Shown piece after piece: positions 26,506 through 35,286 of a stretch of DNA of 64,000 bases (the first letter of the stretch is position 1; each line of letters starts with the position of its first letter). The DNA lies in NCBI GenBank assembly GCA_046350295.1, contig JAXMAR010000044.1, forward strand, positions 1 through 64,000, written 5' to 3'. The notes under the pieces were generated by a model. It ran no database searches and was not told where the DNA came from. It worked only from the letters and a program-made list of their open reading frames with translations. A program made the translations under genes and the position numbers. This DNA is from JAXMAR01 sp046350295 (lineage in GTDB: Bacteria > Planctomycetota > Planctomycetia > Gemmatales > Gemmataceae).

Positions 26506-27174
26506 TCACGGACCGGTCGCTCCCCCTCCACATCGTACGTCCGCCGCCTGCTCCAGGAGGCGCTGCACCTCCTCATCCGCCGTCTGCCGGAAGTCATCGT
26601 ACCAGGAGCCGACGGCGAGAAAGGGTTCGGGCGTCTCCAGGCAGACGACCTCATCCGCGCGATGACGCAGCTCGGCGCACGTCTCCGCCGCTCCCACCGG
26701 CACGGCCACCACGATACGCCCCGGCTCTTGCATGCGCAACGCTTGCACCGCCGCCTTCATTGTCGATCCCGTCGCCAGGCCGTCGTCGACGAGAATGACG
26801 ATGCGGCCCCGCACGAACGGCGCCGGCCGGTCGCCGCGGAACGAGCGCTCGCGCCGTTCCAGCACCACTTGCTCCAGCGCCGCCACCTCGTCGAGCACTT
26901 CGGGACCGACGCCGAGCGGCCGCGTCACGTCCTCATTGACGACGCGGACCCCGCCGCTCGCGATGGCCCCGATCGCCAGCTCCGGCTGATCGGGCAAGCC
27001 CAGCTTGCGCACCACGAAAACATCGAGCGGCGCCCGCAGCGCCTTGGCGATCTCGAAGCCGACCGGCACGCCCCCGCGCGGCAACGCCAGGACGATGGCG
27101 TCGTCGCGGCCGGCATATCTCGCCAGCCGCCGCGCCAGCTCCCGGCCCGCGTGAACGCGATCCCGGAATAGCAT
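26506..27174 (-). CDS. phosphoribosyltransferase domain protein
   Basis: This is a 222-residue protein. The PRPP-binding loop is VILVDDGLATGSTM. The N-terminal VLALPRGGVPVGFEIAKAL and APLDVFVVRKLGLPDQPELA are typical of the large stand-alone family related to Mycobacterium-type phosphoribosyltransferases and often found with stress genes. It contains a HINT-like segment, AIGAIASGG, and ends with YDDFRQTADEEVQRLL. The start at 27174 follows a strong GGGAGG site 6 nt upstream; the in-frame ATG at 27195 has none. Substrate unknown. It lies 21 nt after the membrane HAD-like gene start on the same strand. Confidence 0.88.
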   Translation of the reverse strand: MLFRDRVHAGRELARRLARYAGRDDAIVLALPRGGVPVGFEIAKALRAPLDVFVVRKLGLPDQPELAIGAIASGGVRVVNEDVTRPLGVGPEVLDEVAALEQVVLERRERSFRGDRPAPFVRGRIVILVDDGLATGSTMKAAVQALRMQEPGRIVVAVPVGAAETCAELRHRADEVVCLETPEPFLAVGSWYDDFRQTADEEVQRLLEQAADVRCGGGATGP

Positions 27175-27249
27175 GAGAGCCTCCCGCGCATGCACACTTG
27201 CCCCATAACCATTCTACCCTCGGCCTCGGCGCCGATTGTCTTCCTCCTG

Positions 27250-29712
27250 TCACTTGAGCTCCCACCGCTCCCTCGTCCGAAACGTCTGGGCCACTTTCCG
27301 CTCCCCCTCCAGCCGGAACGTGATGGCCCCGTGTTCCCAGGTCGTCAGGTACCGGCTCGTCTTGTATGCGGAGGCGTCGAACGTGCGCGGTCGGCCTTGG
27401 CAGCTCACGACGACTTGCGGCGCCGCCCACTTGGCGAAGTTCTCCTTGTTCGCCCCTTTGCTGCCATGATGCGGCGCCATCAAGACGTCCACTCGATGCG
27501 GCTCGAGTCGCAAGACGCGCTCCATGCCGAGCAGCTCCAGGTCGCCCGTCAGCAGCAACGTGAGGGAGCCGCAGCGCACGTGGAGTACCAGGCTGCGCGA
27601 GTTCTCGTTGCCGGGTGGACCTTCTTCCGGCGGGTGCAACACATCGATCGCGACCTCGCCGAACGCCAGCCGGTCTCCCGCCTTCAGCACCCCCGTCTCC
27701 ACGCCGCTCTTCTCGATTCGGTCTAGTGTCAGCAAGACGCCGGGCGTCGTTCGCTGCGCGAAGCTTGGCGTCTGATAAATGCGGCCGACGGCGAAGCGGT
27801 CGAGCAGGGTGGGCAGGCCGTTGAAGTGGTCGAGGTCGGCATGGGACAGGAAGACGTGGTCGATCTTGCGGATGCCGCGCTGCCAGAGAAAAGGGGCGAT
27901 GTGCTGACGCGTGACTTCGGGTCCCGTCATGGTCCCCGCGTCGTAGAGCAGGACCGAGCCGTCCGGACATTCGATGACCGTGCAGCCGCCATGGCCGACG
28001 GAGAGGAAGGTGCAGCGGAACTCGTCGGCGCCGCGCGGCCAAAGCTGGATAATCCAGCCGAGGCCGAGCCAGAGACAGGCCGCCGTCCAGAACCAGGCGG
28101 CGCGGCGGCGGATCGGTGGCAGCGTGAGGAAAGCAAAGAGCGTGGCATAGAAGACGGCGACCCACCAGCCGGGAACGTCGTGAACGAAGGCATGACCGAC
28201 GGGCAGACGCACGCCCCATTGCACGAGCGTTTGGCAGCCACTCATGCTCAGCCCGGTGATCCAGCCGAAGGCGTAGCCCAGGAACGGCACGAGGGCGCCG
28301 GTCAGGAGCGTCAGGAAACCGGCGATCAGGCCGATCGAGGTGAGCAAAACCATGGGCGGCCCCAACAGCAAAGCCACCGGGGAAATCATGTTGAGCCGGG
28401 AAGCGATGAGCGGCGTGAGCGCGAGCCAGACGACGGCGTTGACGAGCAGCATCGCCCCGAGCCAGCGCCCCGCGTCATGAGCGACGTTGACGAGGAACGG
28501 CCGCTGCTCCGCGAGCAACTGCTCGATGGGGTCCTCCGGCTTCGGCTTGGGCGTCCCCCAGATCAGGACGGCCACCGCGAGGAACGAGAGCTGGCAACCG
28601 ATGCCGAAGAGGTCGGCCGGGGAATAGAAGGCGACAAGCAGCCAGGCCAGGGCGAAGGTGTTCGCGGGCAGGACCGGCCGGCGCGCCCAGGCGGCGCCGA
28701 CGAAGGCGAGGACCATCCAGGCGGCGCGCATGACGGGTGGGCGGCCCCCCGTTACCAGCGCATAGACCAGGAGGAAAAGGGCGATGGCGGGAGCGGCCCG
28801 GCTGCGGGAAACGTGACCCAGCCGCAGCAGAATGAGGATGAAGCCGGCGAGGATCACCAGGTGCTGTCCCGAGATCGCCAGGACGTGAATGACGCCGGTC
28901 CGCAGATACGCGTCCCAATCATCGCCGGTCATGCGCGTCCCATCGCCGAGGATGAGCGCGACCGCCACCGCCTGTTGCTCCTCGGGCACGTAGGTGTCCA
29001 GCAGGTCACGCGTCTTCTCGCGCAGCCAGGACAGCCAAAGCTCCGGATGCAGCGCCGGCGCCGCGGGCTCGATCAGGCGCCAGGCGCCGGCGTCTTCCAT
29101 GCTCAGGCTCGCCGCGAGCCCCTGGTCGCGATAATGGTCGCGCCGGTCGAAGCCGCCGGGATTCACGGGGCCTTCGGGCCATCGCAAAACTCCCGCCATC
29201 TCGATGAGTTGCCCCATCTTCGGCAAATCTCCCGTCCCCTCGGCGTAGACGATCACGGTCCCCCGCGCCGGAATCACGCCGCGCGACAGGACCACGCTTT
29301 CGCACTCGACCAGGTAGCTCGCCTGACGGGCCGGCGCGAAGGTCCGCAGCGGCGACGGCGCCGCCGGCCTGGGCTGCGGCTCACTGGCGACACGCCCTTG
29401 CACACGCACCGGCTTCTCCTCCAGCTCGCGCATCCGGCCCAGCCAATCCGCCGGCTGTTCGCGCACGCGCCAGGCGTGATAGGCCGCCCCGAGAAAGAAG
29501 ATCGCGCTCCACAGGAAAAAGACACCGTCGCGCCGACGCCGCAGCCAGAACAGCGCCGGCGCCGCCGCCAGCACGAGGACCAGCGGGAGATCAATCGCCG
29601 CCAAACGATCGAGCAGAATGCCGGCCGTGAATGCGAGCGCAACCGGCACGAGCGGCGCCTGCCAGATGCCAAGGCGTGCGGAGCGGTCAACAGGCGCGGA
29701 GCCGGAAGCCAT
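27250..29712 (-). CDS. comEC: ComEC/Rec2-type DNA uptake channel
   Basis: This large membrane protein has about 820 residues from the preferred start at 29712; an in-frame GTG at 29859 is the alternative. The N-terminal DUF4131 region has several helices and an OB-like loop. The competence domain carries QQAVAVALILGDGTRM and TGVIHVLAISGQHLVILAGF, the ComEC signature, followed by helices to about residue 560. The C-terminal metallo-beta-lactamase-like domain has TFLSVGHGGCTVIECPDG, VFLSHADLDHFNGLP, LLTGDLELLGM and LMAPHHGSK. Such full-length proteins take up single-stranded DNA across the inner membrane. It is intact and single-copy here, suggesting natural competence, but no comEA or pilus genes are in the window. 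Confidence 0.93.
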   Translation of the reverse strand: MASGSAPVDRSARLGIWQAPLVPVALAFTAGILLDRLAAIDLPLVLVLAAAPALFWLRRRRDGVFFLWSAIFFLGAAYHAWRVREQPADWLGRMRELEEKPVRVQGRVASEPQPRPAAPSPLRTFAPARQASYLVECESVVLSRGVIPARGTVIVYAEGTGDLPKMGQLIEMAGVLRWPEGPVNPGGFDRRDHYRDQGLAASLSMEDAGAWRLIEPAAPALHPELWLSWLREKTRDLLDTYVPEEQQAVAVALILGDGTRMTGDDWDAYLRTGVIHVLAISGQHLVILAGFILILLRLGHVSRSRAAPAIALFLLVYALVTGGRPPVMRAAWMVLAFVGAAWARRPVLPANTFALAWLLVAFYSPADLFGIGCQLSFLAVAVLIWGTPKPKPEDPIEQLLAEQRPFLVNVAHDAGRWLGAMLLVNAVVWLALTPLIASRLNMISPVALLLGPPMVLLTSIGLIAGFLTLLTGALVPFLGYAFGWITGLSMSGCQTLVQWGVRLPVGHAFVHDVPGWWVAVFYATLFAFLTLPPIRRRAAWFWTAACLWLGLGWIIQLWPRGADEFRCTFLSVGHGGCTVIECPDGSVLLYDAGTMTGPEVTRQHIAPFLWQRGIRKIDHVFLSHADLDHFNGLPTLLDRFAVGRIYQTPSFAQRTTPGVLLTLDRIEKSGVETGVLKAGDRLAFGEVAIDVLHPPEEGPPGNENSRSLVLHVRCGSLTLLLTGDLELLGMERVLRLEPHRVDVLMAPHHGSKGANKENFAKWAAPQVVVSCQGRPRTFDASAYKTSRYLTTWEHGAITFRLEGERKVAQTFRTRERWELK

Positions 29713-29924
29713 GCCCGTTAACAGAAAGCGGGCCACGGTGAAATGCAACAGAAATCCGCGCCTCTCCTCACCCCGCCCACCCTGTTTGCCTACTTTGCCC
29801 ACAGCCTTGGCGACGTAGCGAGCCGTCGGCGCCTGAAACCCACCGGCCCAGCGAAACACCTACTGACAAGAACACGCCCATCGGGTATGAGCCCGCGCTG
29901 AAGATTCCACCGTGAGGTCGTCGC

Positions 29925-30473
29925 ATGCGGCTGTTGTTCGCATCGTCCCAGGTGTTCCTGGCGGCGCTCATCTCCATGCCGGGCTGCGGCAAGAGAGATG
30001 GCGCCCCTTCCCGGAATGAAAAGCTGGTCGTCTGGGGACCGCCTCTGGGCCAGCCGGCGCCCGACATCGCCGGCGAAGACATGGAGGGGAAGGGCTTCCG
30101 CCTCAGCGATTACCGCGGCAAGGTGGTCCTCCTCAGCTTCTGGGCCCATTTCTGACCCCCATGCCGGGGTCTCTTCCCGCACGAGCGGTCGCTCGTGGAG
30201 CGCTATCAAGACAAGCCCTTCGCGTTGATCGGCGTCAACCTCGACCCGGACCGCGACCAGGCCCAGCGCGCCTGCCTTGCCAACAAGCTCAACTGGCGCT
30301 CCTTCTCCGACGGCGCCGGCGCCATCCAGGCCCGCTACGGCATCCCCTGCATCCCCAGCCTCTGCCTCATCGACGCCAACGGCGTCCTGCGCTACAAGCT
30401 CGACATGGCCAGCATCGCCCAACTCGACAGCCTCATCGACAACCTCCTCCGCGAAGCCACGGCGCCCAAATAA
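29925..30473 (+). CDS. thioredoxin-fold lipoprotein (TlpA/AhpC type) with in-frame TGA, candidate selenoprotein
   Basis: The frame from ATG 29925 (GAGG site upstream) to TAA 30471-30473 encodes 182 residues if TGA at 30153-30155 is read through. Residues 1-21 form a lipoprotein signal (LISMPGC). The redoxin domain has QPAPDIAGEDMEGKGFRLSD, VVLLSFWAHF, then TGA at codon 77, then PPCRGLFPHERSLVERY, FALIGVNLDPDRD and IPCIPSLCLID with the cis-Pro. The TGA is exactly the first Cys of the W-x-x-x-C-x-x-C motif, and Cys80 is kept. There is no frameshift on either side. A UxxC selenocysteine redoxin is the most economical biological reading; a C-to-A base error in TGCCCCCC is the rival. It acts outside the cytoplasm in thiol redox. 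Confidence 0.72.
30154..30197 (+). promoter_or_regulatory. candidate bacterial SECIS region
   Basis: Two hairpins follow the TGA. The first (30154-30159 with 30166-30171) pairs GACCCC with GGGGTC and begins inside the TGA. The second (30180-30186 with 30191-30197) is a 7-bp perfect stem, CACGAGC/GCTCGTG, with a GGTC apical loop 31 nt after the TGA. A short stem with G and U in the apical loop, 16-37 nt downstream, is the usual bacterial SECIS form. The palindrome also encodes a conserved HERSLVE stretch, so it may be coincidental. Confidence 0.4.
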
Positions 30474-30593
30474 CCCTCGATCCAACCGCGCCCGTCCGGC
30501 GCCCCGCTTGCGGTTTCGCGTGCGCGCCGCCTCGCCGGCGCCCCATCCCTCCGCCGCTCCCCGGTTCCCTACCTTAAACGAGGGAGGTAACCA

Positions 30594-31343
30594 ATGACTG
30601 AATCGTATTTCCGTCTCGACAACCAGGTCGCCCTCGTCACGGGCGGCGCCCAGGGCATCGGCGCCGCGATCTGCCGTCGCCTCGCCCACGCCGGCGCCAA
30701 GGTCGGCGTCTTCGACCTCGACGCTGCCAAAGCCGATGCCATCGCTCTCGAACTGGGGGGCGTCGCGCTCGCCGGCGACGTCACCAGCGAGAAAGACATC
30801 GCCGCCGCTCTTCAGACGCTCGAATCCCGCGCCGGCTCATTAACGATCCTCGTCAACAACGCCGGCATCACCGGCAAGGCGGGCAAGATCTGGGAGCTGG
30901 AGCGCCGCGACCTGGAAAGCGTCCTCACCGTCAATGTCGTCGGCCCCTGGCTCCTGTGCCGCGCCGCCGCCGAAGGGATGCGCCGCCGCGGCTACGGCCG
31001 GATCGTCAACATCGCCTCGATCGCCGGCAAGGAAGGCAACCCGACCCTCGGCCCCTACTCGGCGAGCAAGGCGGCCCTCATCGCGCTCACCAAGTCGCTC
31101 GCCAAGGAACTCGTCGGCCAGGGAGACATCACCGTCAACGCCCTCTCCCCCGCCGTCATCGGGACGCCGATCCTCGAAGGCTTGCCGCAGTCGACCATCG
31201 ATTACATGGTGTCCAAGATCCCGATGGGCCGCGTCGGCAAACCGGAAGAGGTCGCCGCCCTCGTGCATTACCTCGCCAGCAAGGAAGCCAGCTTCACCAC
31301 CGGCCAGTGCTACGACATCAGCGGCGGCCGCGCGACCTATTGA
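30594..31343 (+). CDS. SDR family NAD(P)-dependent oxidoreductase
   Basis: This is a 249-residue classical short-chain dehydrogenase. The cofactor site ALVTGGAQGIGAAIC is at the N-terminus, followed by LVNNAGITGKAG. The catalytic Ser-Tyr-Lys lie in VNIASIAGKEG and YSASKAALIALTKSLAKEL. The C-terminal VNALSPAVIGTPILEG and LASKEASFTTGQCYDISGG complete the family pattern. FabG-like members reduce 3-oxoacyl groups or sugars; the substrate is not predictable. A GAGGGAGG site precedes ATG 30594. It may be co-transcribed with the small zinc-ribbon gene that starts 27 nt after it. Confidence 0.95.
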   Translation: MTESYFRLDNQVALVTGGAQGIGAAICRRLAHAGAKVGVFDLDAAKADAIALELGGVALAGDVTSEKDIAAALQTLESRAGSLTILVNNAGITGKAGKIWELERRDLESVLTVNVVGPWLLCRAAAEGMRRRGYGRIVNIASIAGKEGNPTLGPYSASKAALIALTKSLAKELVGQGDITVNALSPAVIGTPILEGLPQSTIDYMVSKIPMGRVGKPEEVAALVHYLASKEASFTTGQCYDISGGRATY

Positions 31344-31370
31344 CCACGGGAGAACGAAGGGCGCCAAACT

Positions 31371-31466
31371 ATGACGGACGTCCGCGTCTACTGCTGGCGC
31401 TGCGGCCGCAATCTGAGAACGCCGAGAGCGACGCAGTGCCTGGCCTGCGGGTGGGAACGGCAGTAG
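31371..31466 (+). CDS. 31-residue zinc-ribbon protein
   Basis: This small ORF encodes MTDVRVYCWRCGRNLRTPRA followed by TQCLACGWERQ. Two CxxC knuckles (Cys8/Cys11 and Cys23/Cys26) spaced 11 residues apart form a complete one-zinc ribbon. A GGAG-like site (GGGAGAACG) lies 17-25 nt upstream. It starts 27 nt after the SDR stop on the same strand. The stop codon overlaps a 9-bp hairpin. Such mini zinc ribbons are often overlooked; function unknown, perhaps nucleic-acid or protein binding. Confidence 0.6.
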   Translation: MTDVRVYCWRCGRNLRTPRATQCLACGWERQ

Positions 31467-31489
31467 GTCCGGCGAGCCGAGCCGGACCT
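31465..31489. terminator. hairpin after the zinc-ribbon gene
   Basis: AGGTCCGGC (31465-31473) pairs perfectly with GCCGGACCT (31481-31489) across a 7-nt loop. A second inverted repeat, GCGAGCCGAGC with GCTCGGCTCGC, reaches to about 31545. No T-tract follows. It lies between convergent genes and probably limits read-through. Confidence 0.5.
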
Positions 31490-31519
31490 GGCGTGACCGC
31501 TCGCGAAACCGCCGTCCTA

Positions 31520-32637
31520 CTATCCGGCCCCGCTCGGCTCGCGAGGCCTACTTGCTGCCGAATCCCCAAGCGGCGCCGCCCGCCGCTCCCGATTCGACCG
31601 ATAGATTGCCGCAAACAACTCCACCACCGCGCGCCCGTCCTGCGCGGTCACCAGCGGCGGGCGGCGTTCGCGGATGGCGCGGAGGAAGTCCTGGATTTGC
31701 AGCGCGTGGTAGTGCGTGGTGGCGTCGATCTGGGTGAAGCGGGCGCGGTCCTCCGCCTGGAAATCGGCGAGAAGGTGTTCCTCGCCGGGGATCGTCCAGA
31801 CGTCGTTGAGCGGCGGCTCGGCGATGGCGGTCATGCCGGCGATGAAGGTGGCGCCGCGGTCGGTCTCGACACCGATCGAGGCGCCGCTGGTTCCGTGGAT
31901 GTGCACCTTGGTGTAGATGCCGGGCTTCTGGGCGACGCTCGTGACGATGGCGCCGAGGCCGCCGTTCTGAAAGCGGAGCACGGCGACCGCGGTATCGTCG
32001 ACCTCGACGCCCGGATGGTTGACGTTCGCCCAGTAGCCGCTGACCTCGGCGATCGGCCCCATGAACCAGCGCAGGAGATCGAGCTGGTGCGGCGACTGGT
32101 TGACGAGCACGCCGCCCCCTTCCGTGTCCCACTTGCCGCGCCAGGGGTCGGATTGGTAATAGGACGGCTCGCGCCAGCTATACATGGTGAAGACGCCCAG
32201 CGCCGGCCGGCCGATCTTGCCGGCGTCGATCGCCTGTTTCATCCGCGCGACCGGCTCATAGAAGCGCCGCTGGCTGATGACGCCGAGCAGGACCCCCGCC
32301 TGTTTCGCTGCGCCGATCATGGCGTCGCAATCCTCGAGCGTCGCCGCCATCGGTTTCTCGACGAGGACGTGGATGCCCGCCTCGGCGGCGCGGATGGCCG
32401 GCGCGGCGTGCAGCGGATGCGGCGTCCCGATGACGACCGCCTCCACGGGCCCTCGCGCAGCATCGCGTCGACGTCGGTATAGCCGCAAGCCCCGTATCGC
32501 TCGGCGAAGACGCGGACGCGCTCCGGACTCACGTCGCACACGGCAACCAGTTCGGCCTCTTGAAGACTGCGCAACGCCGCGGCGTGAATCTGCCCCACCT
32601 TCCCGCAACCAATCAGTCCCACGCGCACGGGCTCCAC
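31520..32637 (-). CDS. Gfo/Idh/MocA family oxidoreductase, one frameshift
   Basis: This protein of about 372 residues starts at GTG 32637, 7 nt after a GGGGGAG site that overlaps the stop of the upstream isomerase (GTGA), so the two are translationally coupled. The Rossmann start is EPVRVGLIGCGKVGQIHAAA. Near 32447 one base is missing (expected REGPVEAVVIGTPHPL). After it come EAGIHVLVEKPMAATLED with the conserved EKP, SQRRFYEPVARMK and DTEGGGVLVNQSPHQLDLL with the catalytic His. This family oxidises or reduces sugars and cyclitols with NAD(P). With the upstream isomerase it forms a probable sugar or inositol catabolic pair. Confidence 0.85.
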
Positions 32638-32639
32638 AT

Positions 32640-33542
32640 TCACTCCCCCGGAAAATACTTGGCGCTCATCCGCCGCAGGAACGCGAGCGACTCGGCCATC
32701 TCCTCCATGCCGTTCATGCCGTCCTCGATGCTCACCCACCCCCGGTAGTCGTGCTCGGCGAGGATGCGGAAGATGGCGTCGTAATCGTTGAGCCCCTTGC
32801 CGGTGACGCCGTGACGCAGGTTCGGGGAGTAACCGAGCGTGCCGTCCGCCTGGCGCAGGTCCTCCAGGGAGGCGCCCTCGGCGAGGTAACGGTCGCTGGC
32901 GTGCATGCTGACGACGCGGTCCGCGACGGCGCGCAGCAGCTCGACCGGATCATCGCCGGCCACGACGGCGTTGGATGGGTCGTACTGCACGCCGAAATGC
33001 TTCCGCTCCGGGATGGCGTTCACCAGGTCGAGGAAAACATCCTTCTTCTGCGCGAACTCGGGATACTTCCAGAAGCCGTCCTTGTAATGATTCTCGAGTC
33101 CCAGAATGATGTCATGTTCGCACGCCACTGGCAGCACCCGCTCAATGCATTCGACGACCCACTCCAGCCCCTGCCGCCGGTCGAGGCCCGGGTAGCGCTG
33201 CCCGCTCAGCACCCGGCACACGGCGCCCGGCCCGCCGAGCCGCCGCGTCACGCGAATCATCTCCGCCTCGCGCTCGACGGCCCGCTTGCGCCCGTCGGCA
33301 TCCGGATTCGTGAAATCGGGGGAGCAGCACAGCATCGGCATGGCGAAGCCGGCGCCGCGGATCGCTTCGCCGACGCGGTCGAGGTAAGCCGGGTCGAGGC
33401 TGGTGAAGAAGCCGTCGTACATCTCCAGGCCGTCGGCGTCGAGGGAGCGAGCCATGTCGATCCAGTCGAAGACGGACATGGAGCGCTCGCCGGCGATCCG
33501 GTCGATGTAGCACTTGGGGAAGGCGGAGATCTTGAGGGGCAT
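32640..33542 (-). CDS. sugar phosphate isomerase/epimerase (AP-endonuclease-2-like TIM barrel)
   Basis: This is a 300-residue xylose-isomerase-like TIM-barrel protein. Metal-site stretches are LGLENHYKDGFW (Glu), FGVQYDPSNAVVAGDD (Asp), VVSMHASDRYL (His) and WVSIEDGMNG (Glu near the end), with MLCCSPDFTNPDADGRK earlier. It follows the pattern of the family that isomerises or epimerises sugars or inosose. The start at 33542 precedes a non-secreted MPLKISAFPKCYIDR. It lies upstream of, and overlaps by its stop codon with, the Gfo/Idh gene; the pair suggests breakdown of a polyol or sugar acid. Confidence 0.88.
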   Translation of the reverse strand: MPLKISAFPKCYIDRIAGERSMSVFDWIDMARSLDADGLEMYDGFFTSLDPAYLDRVGEAIRGAGFAMPMLCCSPDFTNPDADGRKRAVEREAEMIRVTRRLGGPGAVCRVLSGQRYPGLDRRQGLEWVVECIERVLPVACEHDIILGLENHYKDGFWKYPEFAQKKDVFLDLVNAIPERKHFGVQYDPSNAVVAGDDPVELLRAVADRVVSMHASDRYLAEGASLEDLRQADGTLGYSPNLRHGVTGKGLNDYDAIFRILAEHDYRGWVSIEDGMNGMEEMAESLAFLRRMSAKYFPGE

Positions 33543-33581
33543 GGGTCTCTTTCCGCGGTGGCACGGTTCCAGCGTTCAGAT

Positions 33582-34715
33582 TCACCAGCGCATCCTTCGA
33601 AGACGCAGACGCCGGAACGGCAGGCGCCCGTAATCCGGCGGGCATTCGAGAAGAGGCGGCAGGTCGGCCCCCGTCAGATTGCGGATCAGCGCGACCTCCT
33701 CGGCAGCAAAGGGGGCGCCGTCGGCCCGAAAGATGTCGTGGAACCAGACCTTCGGCTCAGGGGATTCCTTCTTGGAGCCCCAGGGGAAGATCGTGTTCGT
33801 CTTCCCGCTCACCAGCCCCCAGTTGTAGCAACCGACACGCTCCTTCTTGAAAACAGGGAGGCAGGTCGCGAAGGCGCTCTTGTTCGTGCGGGCCATGTAC
33901 TCGGTGCAGATCACCGGGCGGCCGAGCTTCCGGAGGGACTGGATCTCCTTCTCCAGGTTGGCGGCGTCGTTGTAATTGTGGAACGTGATAATATCGGACG
34001 CGGCGAGCTGGTAGTCGTTGAGCCCCTTGTTGTCGAACCACGTGCCCACCGAGAGTGGCTGCCGCGGATCGGCGGAGCGCGCCCACCCGAAGACCGCCTG
34101 GAGCAGGGGCAGCGACTTTTCCCCATGCCCGCTGTTGCCCGGCTCGTTGTAGAGGTCCCAGAAGAGGAGGCGCGGGTCGTTGCCGAAGGTGGCGACCACG
34201 TCCTTGACGTATCGTTCCAGTCGCGGCCACTCGCGCGGCTCGTTGACGACCTTCACGCTCGGGCTCTGCACCCAGCCGGAGTTGTGCACGCCGGGGATCG
34301 GCGCGGGCTGCGGGCCGAGCCTCGGGTTGTCGTTCCAGCAATCGTCGAAGAGGACGAGGGCCGGCCGGATGCGGTGGCGTGCGGCGATAACGAGGAAGAT
34401 GTCGACGCGCCGCAGGAAGCCGTCCCGGTCGGCTTGCCAGGCGAGGTCGTGGAGAAAGACGCGCACGGTGTTCATGCCGAGGTACGCGGCCCAGCCGAGC
34501 TCGCGGTCGATGGTCCGGGGATCGAAGGTATCGGCCTGCCACATCTCGAGCTGGTTGACCGCCGTGCTCGGGATGAAGTTGCAGCCGACAAGCCACGGCT
34601 GCTCGGCATACCACTGATTGGCCCGCTCCGCGGTCCAGCGCGCGGGGGCCTGGGCCTGGAGGGGGGCGGCGAGGAGGAAGGCGAGCGGGAGGAGGGTGAA
34701 GGTGCGGGTAAGCAT
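33582..34715 (-). CDS. secreted glycoside hydrolase, clan A (GH5-like)
   Basis: This 377-residue protein has a signal peptide (MLTRTFTLLPLAFLLAAPLQ). It is a TIM-barrel glycosidase of clan GH-A. The acid/base Glu191 lies in LLFWDLYNEPGNSG and the nucleophile Glu272 in RPVICTEYMAR; aromatic residues line the barrel (WLVGCNFIPS, GWVQSP, HNYND). The start at 34715 was preferred because GAGG precedes it, whereas 34727 has no site. Likely substrates are beta-mannan or beta-glucan type sugars. It is 39 nt upstream of the isomerase gene on the same strand, consistent with a small saccharide-use operon whose downstream enzymes handle the sugar. Confidence 0.88.
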   Translation of the reverse strand: MLTRTFTLLPLAFLLAAPLQAQAPARWTAERANQWYAEQPWLVGCNFIPSTAVNQLEMWQADTFDPRTIDRELGWAAYLGMNTVRVFLHDLAWQADRDGFLRRVDIFLVIAARHRIRPALVLFDDCWNDNPRLGPQPAPIPGVHNSGWVQSPSVKVVNEPREWPRLERYVKDVVATFGNDPRLLFWDLYNEPGNSGHGEKSLPLLQAVFGWARSADPRQPLSVGTWFDNKGLNDYQLAASDIITFHNYNDAANLEKEIQSLRKLGRPVICTEYMARTNKSAFATCLPVFKKERVGCYNWGLVSGKTNTIFPWGSKKESPEPKVWFHDIFRADGAPFAAEEVALIRNLTGADLPPLLECPPDYGRLPFRRLRLRRMRW

Positions 34716-35286
34716 GAGGCGCCTCATCCGATACAAAGCAGTCTCGACCCGCTTCATGGTAATCGTGATGGCGACAGGTGACAACGCGTGCAGGAAGAAA
34801 GGCGTGGCGGTCAAAGAAGAAAGGCGCCACGCCGGATGACCGCCAATCAACCCGAAAGGGGTGGGAGAGATTAGCATTTCTACGCGGCGAACGCCGCAAC
34901 ACCACGCCAAGGAACTCGAGAACTCGATTCGGGAGAGACAGAAGCCGTTGGCGAGGCCCAAAGGAGGTGGCGCTCCCGCGGGCGGGATTGAATGACGCGC
35001 TAAGCGTATGCCCTGACGCCCCGGGACAAAGACCTCATCCCGGTATTTGGGCTCGGGCTCTCCGCCAACGGCTTCTCAATGTTATCCTGGGCGCAGCCGC
35101 GGTCGAGGTGGCCGCGCCTGCAATGGCGCCCTGTGCCCGTAGGTTAGCATGGTCCCGGGAGATTGCGACAACCTCGTTGGTGACGCCCCGACGCGTCCTG
35201 CTGTCGGCCAGCGTTCCCGTTTGGGAGACTGGTCCTGTTCGCGCTCCCGCGCTCGCGGCTTTTTATCCAGCCATGGGGAGGTCGCG
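34716..35286. other. intergenic stretch without a supported gene
   Basis: About 570 nt lie between the GH5-like start and a small ORF. A 9-bp hairpin is present (GGCGTGGCG 34801-34809 with CGCCACGCC 34825-34833). Open frames here have Arg-rich, non-conserved translations and no initiation signal, so I call none of them. It may hold divergent promoters. Confidence 0.5.

Noticed and set aside
27826..29721. 631-residue plus-strand frame opposite comEC
   Set aside because: No hydrophobic or conserved pattern; antisense artefact of comEC.
30153..30155. TGA as a normal stop with a separate downstream gene starting at GTG 30195
   Set aside because: The downstream piece would begin in the middle of a redoxin domain without a ribosome binding site, and the upstream piece would end exactly at the active-site cysteine position.
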